Below are positions 1-6,850 of a stretch of 23,988 nt of DNA, one piece after another (positions within the stretch are counted from its first letter, which is position 1; each line of letters opens with the position of its first letter). Made by a program: the position numbers and the translations under genes. This stretch comes from an uncultured Candidatus Saccharibacteria bacterium (GTDB taxonomy: Bacteria > Patescibacteriota > Saccharimonadia > Saccharimonadales > Saccharimonadaceae): positions 1-23,988 of the forward strand of contig CALKRM010000033.1 of NCBI GenBank assembly GCA_937989565.1, read 5' to 3'. The notes under the pieces are model-generated. The model had not been told where the DNA came from, ran no database searches, and saw nothing but the letters and a program-made list of their open reading frames with translations.

Positions 1-3
1 ATC

Positions 4-80
4 TGGTGGGCAATAGAGGATTCGAACCTCTCACCTCTTCAACGTCAATGAAGCGCTCTAGCCAAATGAGCTAATCGCCC
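4..80 (-). tRNA. tRNA-Val (anticodon GAC)
   Basis: Read on the minus strand this is a full cloverleaf of 77 nt. The acceptor stem is GGGCGAT/ATTGCCC, the D arm is GCTC/GAGC, and the anticodon stem CTTCA/TGAAG encloses the loop TTGACGT with anticodon GAC. The T arm is AGAGG-TTCGAAT-CCTCT and the 3' CCA is encoded. It would read the valine codons GUC and GUU. It is divergent from thrS. A second valine isoacceptor (TAC) lies at the other end of the window. Confidence 0.96.
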
Positions 81-95
81 AGATATAATAATATT

Positions 96-104
96 ATCAT
101 AACA
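96..104 (-). promoter_or_regulatory. Extended -10 promoter of tRNA-Val(GAC)
   Basis: On the minus strand TGT-TATGAT (plus 96-104) lies 15 nt upstream of the mature tRNA 5' end. No well-spaced -35 box is visible. This fits an extended -10 promoter with a short leader removed by RNase P. Confidence 0.5.
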
Positions 105-125
105 GATGTCTACTATCAAGGAGCG

Positions 126-134
126 TGGTATAAT
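126..134 (+). promoter_or_regulatory. Extended -10 promoter of thrS, leaderless spacing
   Basis: TGG-TATAAT ends 6 nt before the thrS ATG at 141. Transcription starting about 7 nt after the -10 box would begin at or next to the A of the ATG. No Shine-Dalgarno sequence could fit, so a leaderless mRNA is implied. Confidence 0.7.
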
Positions 135-140
135 ATTGGT

Positions 141-1952
141 ATGAGTGAAGAAGAACTAAAATCTATGAGACACAGCCTGGCGCATATTATGGCGCAGGCT
201 ATTCAGCATTTATGGCCTCAGGCGAAATTCGGTGTGGGACCGGCTATCAACAATGGTTTTTACTATGATATTTATCTTGACAACGGGACAATTTCTGAAG
301 CCGATCTTCCGAAGATAGAAGAGGAGATGCGAAAGATTGTAGCGGCTAATTATCCGTTTGAGAGGCGCGATGTGTCAGTAGAGGAGGCTATTGATTGGGC
401 TATAAAGGGAGATCAGACCTTTAAAATGGAATTGCTGAATGACCTCAAAAGATCCGGTACTACTGTTGCTAGCGAATTAGCTGGAGAAAAAATGGGATCT
501 GTGTCTGATGGCGATAGCAAAGTCGAGACTGTTTCTTTGTATTCTCAGGGTGATTACACTGATTTGTGTAGGGGTGGACATGTGGACAGTACTGGAAAAG
601 TTGGCGCATTCAAGCTTACTAAGGCAGCTGGAGCATATTGGCGAGGCAATGAGAATAACCCACAAATGCAGCGAATATATGGTGTAGCGTTTGCTACGCA
701 GGAAGAGCTGGATGAATATCTGAATAGATTGGAAATTGCAAAACAGCGAGATCATCGCAAGTTAGGTAAGGAGCTTGATCTATATACGACCTCTCCTCTG
801 GTAGGAATTGGCTTACCTTTGTTTACTCCTCGCGGTACGATTTTACGAGACATAGTGGCTCGATATTCGAACCAGCTGAGACAGAAGTTCGGCTTTGAAA
901 AGGTTTGGACTCCTCATATTACGAAAAAGGATCTATATGAAACATCAGGTCATTGGGCTAAGTTCGGAGAAGAGTTATTTTTAGTTAAAAGCCAAGAAAC
1001 TAGTGATGAGATGGCTCTTAAGCCCATGAATTGTCCGCATCATACGCAAATTTTTGCCTCACGACCGCGAAGTTATCGTGACATGCCAGTAAGATATTTG
1101 GAGACGACAACAGATTATCGCGACGAAAAAACTGGCGAGCTGGGCGGATTGAACCGTGTGCGCTCATTAACGCAGGATGATAGTCATATATTTTGTCGTA
1201 CTGATCAGATTGAGGATGAGATTAATAATTTATTATCTGCTGCTCGTGAGCTGTATGGATCAATCAATATGAAGCTCAGGGTTAGATTAAGCTATCGTGA
1301 CGAATCTGATTCGTATTTAGGCGATCTTAGCTTATGGGATTCCGCACAGAACCAGTTAAAATCTGCTGTTGAGAAGGTAGGCTTGGATTATTTTGAGCAA
1401 GAGGGTGAGGCGGCATTTTATGGTCCAAAGATTGATTTTATGGCAACGGATGCAATCGGCCGTGAACATCAAGTTGCAACCGTGCAGCTAGATTTCGTGC
1501 AACCACAAAGGTTCGATTTGGAGTATGCGGATGCTGATGGCAATTTTACAACACCAGTTATGATTCACTGTGCTTTATTGGGGTCGGTTGAGCGATTTTT
1601 GAGTGTGTTTATAGAACATACTGGCGGATGGTTTCCGTTTTGGGCGGCTCCAGAACAGGTTCGTATTTTGACGATTAACGACACAGTGCTAGGGTATGTT
1701 GATAAAATAACAACTATATTATCGGATATTACCCTCATGAAGCCAGTTAGATATAATGATGTAAGATTTACAATAGACTCTAGAAATGAATCATTAGGCA
1801 AGAAGATTAGGGAGGCTACTTCTATGAAGATACCTGTTCAACTTATCGTAGGACCAAAGGATATGGAAGCTAATGAGGTTAGTGTTCGCACGCAATCTGG
1901 CGAAGAAAAAATATCGTTGGAGCAGCTTGCTGAGTATATAAAATCTTTGTAA
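141..1952 (+). CDS. thrS: Threonyl-tRNA synthetase lacking the TGS domain
   Basis: Class II aminoacyl-tRNA synthetase that charges tRNA-Thr in the cytoplasm; 603 aa. The protein starts directly in the editing domain: HSLAH gives H11 and H15, and CRGGH gives C143 and H147, equivalent to E. coli H73/H77 and C182/H186. The offset of about 62 residues at the first motif matches loss of the N-terminal TGS domain. The catalytic core keeps the zinc ligands C298 (NCPHH), H349 (QDDSH) and H476 (IHCALLGS), plus motif 2 and motif 3 (GSVERF). A C-terminal anticodon-binding domain follows from about residue 505. The start is fixed by the -10 box 6 nt upstream. miaA follows 11 nt after the stop codon, so the two are probably co-transcribed. 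Confidence 0.97.
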   Translation: MSEEELKSMRHSLAHIMAQAIQHLWPQAKFGVGPAINNGFYYDIYLDNGTISEADLPKIEEEMRKIVAANYPFERRDVSVEEAIDWAIKGDQTFKMELLNDLKRSGTTVASELAGEKMGSVSDGDSKVETVSLYSQGDYTDLCRGGHVDSTGKVGAFKLTKAAGAYWRGNENNPQMQRIYGVAFATQEELDEYLNRLEIAKQRDHRKLGKELDLYTTSPLVGIGLPLFTPRGTILRDIVARYSNQLRQKFGFEKVWTPHITKKDLYETSGHWAKFGEELFLVKSQETSDEMALKPMNCPHHTQIFASRPRSYRDMPVRYLETTTDYRDEKTGELGGLNRVRSLTQDDSHIFCRTDQIEDEINNLLSAARELYGSINMKLRVRLSYRDESDSYLGDLSLWDSAQNQLKSAVEKVGLDYFEQEGEAAFYGPKIDFMATDAIGREHQVATVQLDFVQPQRFDLEYADADGNFTTPVMIHCALLGSVERFLSVFIEHTGGWFPFWAAPEQVRILTINDTVLGYVDKITTILSDITLMKPVRYNDVRFTIDSRNESLGKKIREATSMKIPVQLIVGPKDMEANEVSVRTQSGEEKISLEQLAEYIKSL

Positions 1953-1963
1953 GGTTGAGCTAA

Positions 1964-2866
1964 TTGGATAGGTTTATAAAATTAGATAACGGCGTTGATG
2001 AAGGTCGCCTACCACTAATTGTAATTATTGGTCCTACCGCTAGTGGCAAGACATCATTGGCTATACAATTAGCGAAGAAGTATAGAGGGGAAATAATTTG
2101 CGCTGACAGTAGGACCGTCTATCGTGGTATGAATATTGGGACGGCTAAGCCTTCTCTGGAAGAGCAGCAGGGAGTTTCTCATTGGGGTCTTGATTTGGTG
2201 AATCCGGGCGATTCTTTTAGTGTGTCACAATTTAAGGACTATGCATGTCAAAAGATTAAAGAAATCCGAAGTCGAGGAAATATTCCATTTCTTGTTGGTG
2301 GAACAGGGTTGTATATTGATTCTGTTATATTTGATTTTCAATTTGGAGGTAAATCCAGCAAAGAAAAGAGAGCTAGCTTACAAAAAATGACAATATCTGA
2401 ACTTCAGCAATACTGTGCTAATCATGATGTAGTCTTGCCGGAGAATAGCAAAAATAAAAGATATCTAGTTAGGGCTATTGAGCGAGCCGATAAAAAGCCG
2501 TCTGGACTGGAGGCTCCATTGAATAATACTATCGTTGTCGGAATTACTACAGATAAACAACTATTAAAACAGAGGATTACAGATAGAGCAAAAAAAATGT
2601 TCAAGGACGGTGTTGTAGAAGAAACAATAGGATTAGTTAATAATACCGGGTGGTGTAATGAGGCTATGACGGGTAACGTTTATCCTATCGTTAATAAATT
2701 AATTGAGAAAGAAATAGACGAAGATCAGGCTATTCAGGAGTTTATTGTTAGTGATGTAAGCTTAGTAAAACGTCAGTTGACGTGGTTTAGGCGAAACCCA
2801 TTTATTGAATGGGGAGATGTCCATTCGTGTGAACAATATTTATCTCGAGTATTAGATAGTAAGTAA
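1964..2866 (+). CDS. miaA: tRNA dimethylallyltransferase
   Basis: MiaA transfers the dimethylallyl group of DMAPP to N6 of A37 in tRNAs reading UNN codons. The 300-aa product has the P-loop GPTASGKT at residues 23-30, then DSRTVYRGMNIGTAKP, GGTGLYI and the late RQLTWFRR motif, all diagnostic for the family. The best start is TTG at 1964: it is preceded by an in-frame TAA and a weak AAGG ribosome site, and no ATG or GTG lies before the P-loop. It follows thrS by 11 nt. The modification acts on anticodon loops, so pairing with a tRNA synthetase is functionally coherent. Whether this reduced genome makes its own DMAPP cannot be seen here. Confidence 0.94.
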   Translation: MDRFIKLDNGVDEGRLPLIVIIGPTASGKTSLAIQLAKKYRGEIICADSRTVYRGMNIGTAKPSLEEQQGVSHWGLDLVNPGDSFSVSQFKDYACQKIKEIRSRGNIPFLVGGTGLYIDSVIFDFQFGGKSSKEKRASLQKMTISELQQYCANHDVVLPENSKNKRYLVRAIERADKKPSGLEAPLNNTIVVGITTDKQLLKQRITDRAKKMFKDGVVEETIGLVNNTGWCNEAMTGNVYPIVNKLIEKEIDEDQAIQEFIVSDVSLVKRQLTWFRRNPFIEWGDVHSCEQYLSRVLDSK

Positions 2867-2872
2867 AAAATA

Positions 2873-2881
2873 TGTTACAAT
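2873..2881 (+). promoter_or_regulatory. Extended -10 promoter of the regulator/MBL pair
   Basis: TGT-TACAAT lies 9 nt before the ATG at 2891. The mRNA would have no leader, or one of only 1-3 nt, and no ribosome-binding site is visible. Confidence 0.5.
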
Positions 2882-2890
2882 TATAGTACA

Positions 2891-3484
2891 ATGATTGATT
2901 CATTATTTGGTTCAAAAACTAGGGTAAAATTATTGCATCTTTTTCTGAATAATCCAGAAAAGTCATTTTATGTGAGGGAAATTACTAGGATGATCGATGA
3001 GCAGATAAACTCCGTCCGTCGAGAGCTAGCTAATATGGTGTCTGTAGGTATAGTACAGCAAGATGCTATTGATAATAAACTGTACTATAGCGTAAATGAA
3101 GACTATCCTTACATTAAGCCGCTTGCAGCTATATTCTCAGATAAAAATACAGAAGACGGTATGGGTGCTGCGAGTAGCGTTTCCTGGAAAGATTCTTTAG
3201 GAAGAATGAGAGGTTTAAGATTGGCTATTATTTCGGGGAAATTAGTAGTCGGATCAAGCTCTGCTGTTGATTTGCTATTAGTCGGCGATGATATGTCTGC
3301 CGTAACTATAAAAAATCTTGTTAAAAAAATCGAAAAAGATAGAAAAACAGAGATAAATTATGCCGTAATATCTTATGATGATTTCTACTATAGGATGAGT
3401 GTCAAGGATAGGTTTATAATGGATATTGTAAGAAACAAACACTCTGTACTAGTAGATACGGAAAATATAATGAGAAAGGAATAG
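2891..3484 (+). CDS. Winged-helix transcriptional regulator with C-terminal nucleotidyltransferase-like region
   Basis: 197-aa cytoplasmic protein. Residues 1-70 form a winged helix: FGSKTRVKLLHLFLNNPEKSFYVREITRMID followed by a recognition-helix-like INSVRRELANMVSVGIV and the wing KLYYSVN. The C-terminal part, about residues 105-190 (LRLAIISGKLV...SAVDLLLVGD), resembles the degenerate nucleotidyltransferase-like domain seen behind MarR/ArsR-like helices in many small archaeal and CPR regulators. The catalytic GS...D-x-D motif is not clear, so enzymatic activity is doubtful. It is likely co-transcribed with the MBL-fold gene 3 nt downstream. Target and ligand are unknown; the domain assignment is inferred by pattern. 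Confidence 0.72.
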   Translation: MIDSLFGSKTRVKLLHLFLNNPEKSFYVREITRMIDEQINSVRRELANMVSVGIVQQDAIDNKLYYSVNEDYPYIKPLAAIFSDKNTEDGMGAASSVSWKDSLGRMRGLRLAIISGKLVVGSSSAVDLLLVGDDMSAVTIKNLVKKIEKDRKTEINYAVISYDDFYYRMSVKDRFIMDIVRNKHSVLVDTENIMRKE

Positions 3485-3487
3485 GAC

Positions 3488-4126
3488 ATGTTTGAAATAG
3501 AATACAAAGGGGCAAATGCTGTTATTATTACTACAAAGAAGCTTCGTGTGATATTTGATCCGAATTTAGAGATTGCCGGAGGAAAAAATGTTCCTGTGGA
3601 TAATGATGTAGAGGTGGTTACAGAGGATCGGTTTGCTGTTGTGGATTCTACACCAAGACTACTATTTTCGGGTCCAGGTGAATATGAAGTCGGAGACATC
3701 TCATTATTAGGAATTTCGGCGCGCCGACACATCGACACTGTGGATGATGTTAAAAAATCTACAATATATAAAATTACGATTGGTGAAGCTAAGGGAGTGG
3801 TTGTTGGTAATATTGAGAATAAGTTAACTGATGATCAGCTCGAAAATATAGGTGTTGTTGATTTTGCAATATTACCTGTCGGTGGAAATGGATATACGTT
3901 AGACGCAATAGGAGCAACTTCAATAATTCGTCAATTGGACCCTAAGGTGGTGATCCCGGTGCATTACAATGACACTACTTTGCATTATGAAGTTCCACAG
4001 GATGGTGTGGACGAGTTTGTAAAAAACCTAGGAGCTCCAGTCGTTGAGGCTGGTTCAAAGTGGAAGCTAAAGAAAATAACGGATCTGCCAGATAATTTAA
4101 CGGTTGTTCAAATATCGAAAAGTTAG
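3488..4126 (+). CDS. Degenerate metallo-beta-lactamase-fold protein (UlaG-like)
   Basis: 212 aa, cytoplasmic. The pattern fits the MBL-fold family related to UlaG: FEIEYKGANAVIITTKKLRVIFDPN at the start, GPGEYEVGDI in the middle, then a DFAILPVGGNGYTLDAIGA motif and VIPVHYND near residue 155. The usual first metal site HxHxDH is absent: the equivalent stretch after FDPN carries no histidine cluster. Metal-dependent hydrolysis is therefore uncertain. A ribosome site AAGGAATAGGA precedes the ATG, and the gene follows the regulator by 3 nt. A strong bidirectional terminator comes 18 nt after its stop codon. Confidence 0.75.
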   Translation: MFEIEYKGANAVIITTKKLRVIFDPNLEIAGGKNVPVDNDVEVVTEDRFAVVDSTPRLLFSGPGEYEVGDISLLGISARRHIDTVDDVKKSTIYKITIGEAKGVVVGNIENKLTDDQLENIGVVDFAILPVGGNGYTLDAIGATSIIRQLDPKVVIPVHYNDTTLHYEVPQDGVDEFVKNLGAPVVEAGSKWKLKKITDLPDNLTVVQISKS

Positions 4127-4144
4127 AGTCTTCTCATTGAATTA

Positions 4145-4178
4145 AAAATAGCTCCGATAACGCAATCGGAGCTATTTT
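4145..4178. terminator. Bidirectional terminator between the MBL gene and rpmB
   Basis: A 14-bp perfect stem (AAAATAGCTCCGAT at 4145-4158 with ATCGGAGCTATTTT at 4165-4178) encloses a 6-nt loop. A-tracts and T-tracts at either end let it serve both converging genes. Confidence 0.92.
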
Positions 4179-4198
4179 ATTAAAATTTGATTTAGCGA

Positions 4199-4408
4199 TT
4201 ACTTATTAGTAGCTGCACTCAAAATACCTTTTTTCTTCAGGGTGCGAATAGCTTTTGTACTTAAAGTCATGGTAATTTTTTGACCGTCAACAACAAAAGT
4301 CTTCTTCTGAAGGTTTGGTTTGAAAACACGCTTAGTGCGGCGCAGGGAGAAGCTGACGTTGTTGCCATACTGCTTGCCTTTGCCTGTTAAATCACATCGT
4401 GATGCCAT
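4199..4408 (-). CDS. rpmB: 50S ribosomal protein L28
   Basis: Large-subunit ribosomal protein, 69 aa from the ATG at 4408. The open frame continues 23 codons upstream, but those residues (MTNYTNAATIIRIV...) do not resemble L28. The family begins MASRCDLTGKGKQYGNNVS, which matches this internal start; a GA-rich stretch (AGAGAGTGG) precedes it. The arginine/lysine-rich RRTKRVFKPNLQKK segment and the short length are typical. It stands alone, convergent with the MBL-fold gene. Confidence 0.93.
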   Translation of the reverse strand: MASRCDLTGKGKQYGNNVSFSLRRTKRVFKPNLQKKTFVVDGQKITMTLSTKAIRTLKKKGILSAATNK

Positions 4409-4490
4409 TTCCACTCTCTTTACTTTATTATTAATAACAATCCTTATTATTGTAGCGGCATTTGTGTAATTAGTCAAGATCGTGTATTGA

Positions 4491-4499
4491 TGCTATAAT
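4491..4499 (+). promoter_or_regulatory. Extended -10 promoter of the M50 peptidase gene, leaderless spacing
   Basis: TGC-TATAAT ends 7 nt before the ATG at 4507. Transcription should start at or within 1 nt of the start codon. Confidence 0.7.
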
Positions 4500-4506
4500 A
4501 ACACTT

Positions 4507-5151
4507 ATGATTTTAGAAATAATAGTAGTTTTGATTGTTATATTATTGTCTATGACCATTCACGAGGCTATGCATGCTTTTATGGGATATGCATTGGGCG
4601 ATAATACCGCAAAAGAAGAGGGAAGATTGACACTTAATCCCATAAGACATATCGATCCAGTGATGACTATTTTGCTTCCTTTGATTATGGTGGTGTTACA
4701 TGCTCCAGTTTTCGGAGGGGCTAAGCCTGTTCCATTTAATCCAAATAGAGTCCGTTTTGGCGATTGGGGGGCGGCTCTTGTCGCTCTTTCTGGTCCAATC
4801 ACTAATTTAGTAATCGCCTTTATTACGTTTGGCGTCGGAGTGTTTAGCGGCGTTATTAATAATGCTGGGGCAGTACAGTCTACGATATTTGGACTGATTA
4901 TTTCTACTGCTGTATCGGTGAACCTGGGCTTTTTTGTTTTTAATATGCTACCAATTCCACCTCTGGACGGGTCTAGAATACTATACGCCGTAGCGCCAGA
5001 TAGTATCAGGGGCGTTATGCAGAAAATTGAGCAGAATGGTATTCTTTTAGTGATGATTGTAGTTGTGCTGTTTTCTGATGTAATTGGTCAGGTTATGTCG
5101 GGCTGTATTCGGGCAATTTTGCGTGTATTTATGAACATATTTGGTGTATAA
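4507..5151 (+). CDS. Site-2-protease-like membrane metallopeptidase (M50 family)
   Basis: 214-aa integral membrane protein. The zinc motif HEAMH sits in the first transmembrane helix (H19, E20, H23). LTLNPIRHIDP and AKPVPFNP follow, as in short M50 peptidases, then a helix with LSGPITN. The third metal ligand is in the NMLPIPPLDGSRI motif, where the aspartate of LDG is expected to bind zinc. About five or six hydrophobic segments are visible. The family cleaves substrates within the membrane, often in envelope signalling; the substrate here is unknown. There is no PDZ domain. The stop codon overlaps the probable promoter of the next RNA gene. Confidence 0.93.
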   Translation: MILEIIVVLIVILLSMTIHEAMHAFMGYALGDNTAKEEGRLTLNPIRHIDPVMTILLPLIMVVLHAPVFGGAKPVPFNPNRVRFGDWGAALVALSGPITNLVIAFITFGVGVFSGVINNAGAVQSTIFGLIISTAVSVNLGFFVFNMLPIPPLDGSRILYAVAPDSIRGVMQKIEQNGILLVMIVVVLFSDVIGQVMSGCIRAILRVFMNIFGV

Positions 5152-5152
5152 T
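5147..5152 (+). promoter_or_regulatory. -10 box of the 6S RNA candidate
   Basis: TATAAT overlaps the stop codon of the upstream peptidase gene and predicts a transcription start near 5159. That is 2 nt before the first base of the long closing helix of the RNA. Confidence 0.6.
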
Positions 5153-5158
5153 AGGAGC

Positions 5159-5312
5159 ATACCCTGGATTTATCCGTGGGCGCGTATGATTTTCCTAACA
5201 TCATATGATAGGGAGCTTTAATGATGATTTATTGTCGTGGCAATAAGTTGCGAGCACCCACCTTGCATTTATGCGGGGAATATCTAGCGCCCACAGACAA
5301 GTCTAGGGTTTA
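5159..5312 (+). ncRNA. ssrS: 6S RNA candidate
   Basis: Identified by architecture, not by sequence match. A long closing helix pairs 5161-5183 with 5287-5309: ACCCT/AGGGT outside, GTGGGCGC/GCGCCCAC inside, and a 10-bp partly wobble middle. It encloses a symmetrical bubble of 27 nt on each side, with a small hairpin (5261-5277) on the 3' side. A terminal arm follows: GGG/CCC and GCT/AGC at 5211-5217/5253-5259, then a 10-bp stem 5225-5234/5241-5250. This is the 6S RNA plan, in which the helix-bubble mimics an open promoter and sequesters housekeeping RNA polymerase. A promoter places the 5' end at the helix base. The alternative of SRP RNA is unlikely, because no GGAAG/AGCAGC core is present. 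Confidence 0.75.
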
Positions 5313-5313
5313 G

Positions 5314-5322
5314 TGCTATAAT
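5314..5322 (+). promoter_or_regulatory. Extended -10 promoter of rnpB
   Basis: TGC-TATAAT predicts a start near 5329, exactly where the P1 helix of the RNase P RNA begins. Confidence 0.7.
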
Positions 5323-5328
5323 ATATCA

Positions 5329-5669
5329 TGTAGTCTGTTAGGTAATCGCTTAAGTTATACTTAAGAGGAAAGTCCGGGCAGCGAAGGATACGACAGTCGT
5401 TAACGGCGACCGGAGGCAACTCTAGGGAAAGTGCCACAGAAACGAAACTACCTTCGTATTTTATATACGAGGGAAAAGGTGAAACGAGTGGGGTAAGAGC
5501 CCACAGTCGTTTATGGCGACATAGACGAGAGGTAAACCCTGTCGGCTGCAAGGAGATTTGCAAATAGGATTATCCGTCCGCAGATCGATAACCGCTTGAT
5601 TTGTTTGGCAACAAGCAAACTAGATAGATGATTGCCCTAGACAGAACCCGGCTTATAGGCAGACTATGA
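5329..5669 (+). ncRNA. rnpB: RNase P RNA (bacterial type A-like)
   Basis: Catalytic RNA that matures the 5' ends of tRNAs and tmRNA. Conserved blocks appear in order: GAGGAAAGTCCGGGC (CR-I), AGGGAAAGTGCCACAGAAA, GGGTAAGAGCCCACA (CR-II/III), GGTAAACCC with GCAAATAGG, and ACAGAACCCGGCTTA (CR-V). Helix P1 pairs TAGTCTG (5331-5337) with CAGACTA (5660-5666). Length is about 340 nt. It has its own promoter and terminator and lies directly after the 6S candidate. Confidence 0.97.
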
Positions 5670-5671
5670 AC

Positions 5672-5701
5672 AAAACACCCTGCATAATGTCAGGGTGTTT
5701 T
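5672..5701. terminator. Terminator of rnpB, shared with the rplT operon
   Basis: An 11-bp stem AAAACACCCTG/CAGGGTGTTTT with an 8-nt loop. It is symmetrical, so it can also stop transcription of the infC-rpmI-rplT operon arriving on the minus strand. Confidence 0.92.
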
Positions 5702-5721
5702 ATATTGGTAGATTTGTCCTA

Positions 5722-6063
5722 TTATAGACTTGCTTTTACTATTTCAGCGAAAGCTTTTGGCTCGTTAACTGCCAATTCTGCTAATATTTTTCTATCAATC
5801 TCAATGTTTTTAGACTTCATAGAAGCTATAAGTTTGCCGTAAGTTGTGCCTTCTTGTCGAGCGGCTGCATTGATTCGGGTAATCCATAGACCGCGTAGAT
5901 CGCGCTTCTTGTTTCGACGATCGCGGTAGGCGTACTGCAGAGCTCTAATAACACCTTGTTTTGCAAGACGAAAACTTCTGGTGCGATTATGCTGCATTCC
6001 CTCAGCTGCTTTTAAGATTTTTTTATGCTTAGCGTGTGCGGCAACTCCTCGTTTTACTCGCAT
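5722..6063 (-). CDS. rplT: 50S ribosomal protein L20
   Basis: 113-aa rRNA-binding protein needed early in 50S assembly. It begins MRVKRGVAAHAKHKKILKAAEG and contains the family motif RDRRNKKRDLRGLWITRINAAAR and the C-terminal LAELAVNEPKAF. It is the last gene of the infC operon, 2 nt after rpmI. Confidence 0.97.
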   Translation of the reverse strand: MRVKRGVAAHAKHKKILKAAEGMQHNRTRSFRLAKQGVIRALQYAYRDRRNKKRDLRGLWITRINAAARQEGTTYGKLIASMKSKNIEIDRKILAELAVNEPKAFAEIVKASL

Positions 6064-6065
6064 AA

Positions 6066-6260
6066 CTATACTCCCATTGCTCGACGGGCATTCTTAGCCA
6101 TCGAACCAGTTACTGTTGCTGTTGTGTTGATTGCGCGCTTACGACTTTTTGACTTTTTAGCCAACAAGTGGCCGCCAAATGCGCGCTGGCGGGTCAATTT
6201 TCCGGTACTGGTCAGCTTGATACGCTTCGCAGTGCCTTTGTGGGTCTTTAGCTTTGGCAT
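6066..6260 (-). CDS. rpmI: 50S ribosomal protein L35
   Basis: 64-aa basic ribosomal protein: MPKLKTHKGTAKRIKLTSTGK, then FGGHLLAKKSKSRKR. Its ATG overlaps the infC stop codon as TAATG, so translation of the two is probably coupled. Confidence 0.96.
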   Translation of the reverse strand: MPKLKTHKGTAKRIKLTSTGKLTRQRAFGGHLLAKKSKSRKRAINTTATVTGSMAKNARRAMGV

Positions 6261-6766
6261 TATTTACTCCTTATTACTACGCTCAGATTGCGACCAGCCA
6301 TCTGAGGTTTTTGCTCTAATATTGCGTCCTCACTAAGGTGTTCCATGATTTTGTCGATCAATTCGTAGCCGATCTCTTTATGGGCCATTTCGCGACCTTT
6401 GTAGACCACTTGTATACGAACTTTATGTCCGCCCTCTAAAAATTTACGGATCTTCTTTAGCTTAACCTCTAGGTCTCCGGCTCCTATCTTTAGACCAAAG
6501 CGCATCTGCTTTAGGTCTCCAGATTTGGCTTGGCGCCGATTCTTCTGTTGATCCTTCATTTTTTGGTACTGGTACTTACCCCAGTCAATGATTTTAGCAA
6601 CTGGCGGATTGGCTCCCGGTGATATTTCAACTAGGTCAAGATTCATGTCGTTGGCCTTACTTAAAGCCTCTTTAAGTGACATGATTCCTAGCTGCTCGCC
6701 ATCAGGACCAATTATCCGCAGTTCTCTTGCACGGATTGCTCCGTTGATACGGATTGATTTATTAAT
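6260..6766 (-). CDS. infC: Translation initiation factor IF-3, AUU start
   Basis: IF-3 binds the 30S subunit, proofreads start-codon pairing and blocks premature 50S joining. The first in-frame ATG (6682) would delete the start of the N-terminal domain. Translation upstream of it gives clear IF-3 sequence (INKSIRINGAIRARELRIIG, then DGEQLG), matching the family's RINGEIRAQEVRL and GEQLG. An in-frame TAA lies 10 codons before the ATT at 6766, with no ATG, GTG or TTG between. A Shine-Dalgarno AAGGAG (6775-6780) stands 8 nt before that ATT. Start at AUU gives 168 aa, a normal size. DLVEISPGANPPVAKI and GREMAHKEIG confirm identity. First gene of the infC-rpmI-rplT operon. Confidence 0.94.
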   Translation of the reverse strand: MNKSIRINGAIRARELRIIGPDGEQLGIMSLKEALSKANDMNLDLVEISPGANPPVAKIIDWGKYQYQKMKDQQKNRRQAKSGDLKQMRFGLKIGAGDLEVKLKKIRKFLEGGHKVRIQVVYKGREMAHKEIGYELIDKIMEHLSEDAILEQKPQMAGRNLSVVIRSK

Positions 6767-6812
6767 CTCTGGCTCTCCTTTTTTGAAGCAATTTTAGATT
6801 AACTCAGTTGCT

Positions 6813-6841
6813 ATTGTAACAGAGATGTCTGTTATTTTCAA
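6813..6841 (-). promoter_or_regulatory. Promoter of the infC-rpmI-rplT operon
   Basis: On the minus strand TTGAAA (plus 6836-6841), a 17-nt spacer, then TACAAT (plus 6813-6818) preceded by TGT. The start would fall near 6806, leaving a leader of about 40 nt before the AUU codon. Confidence 0.75.
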
Positions 6842-6850
6842 GGATAATAA

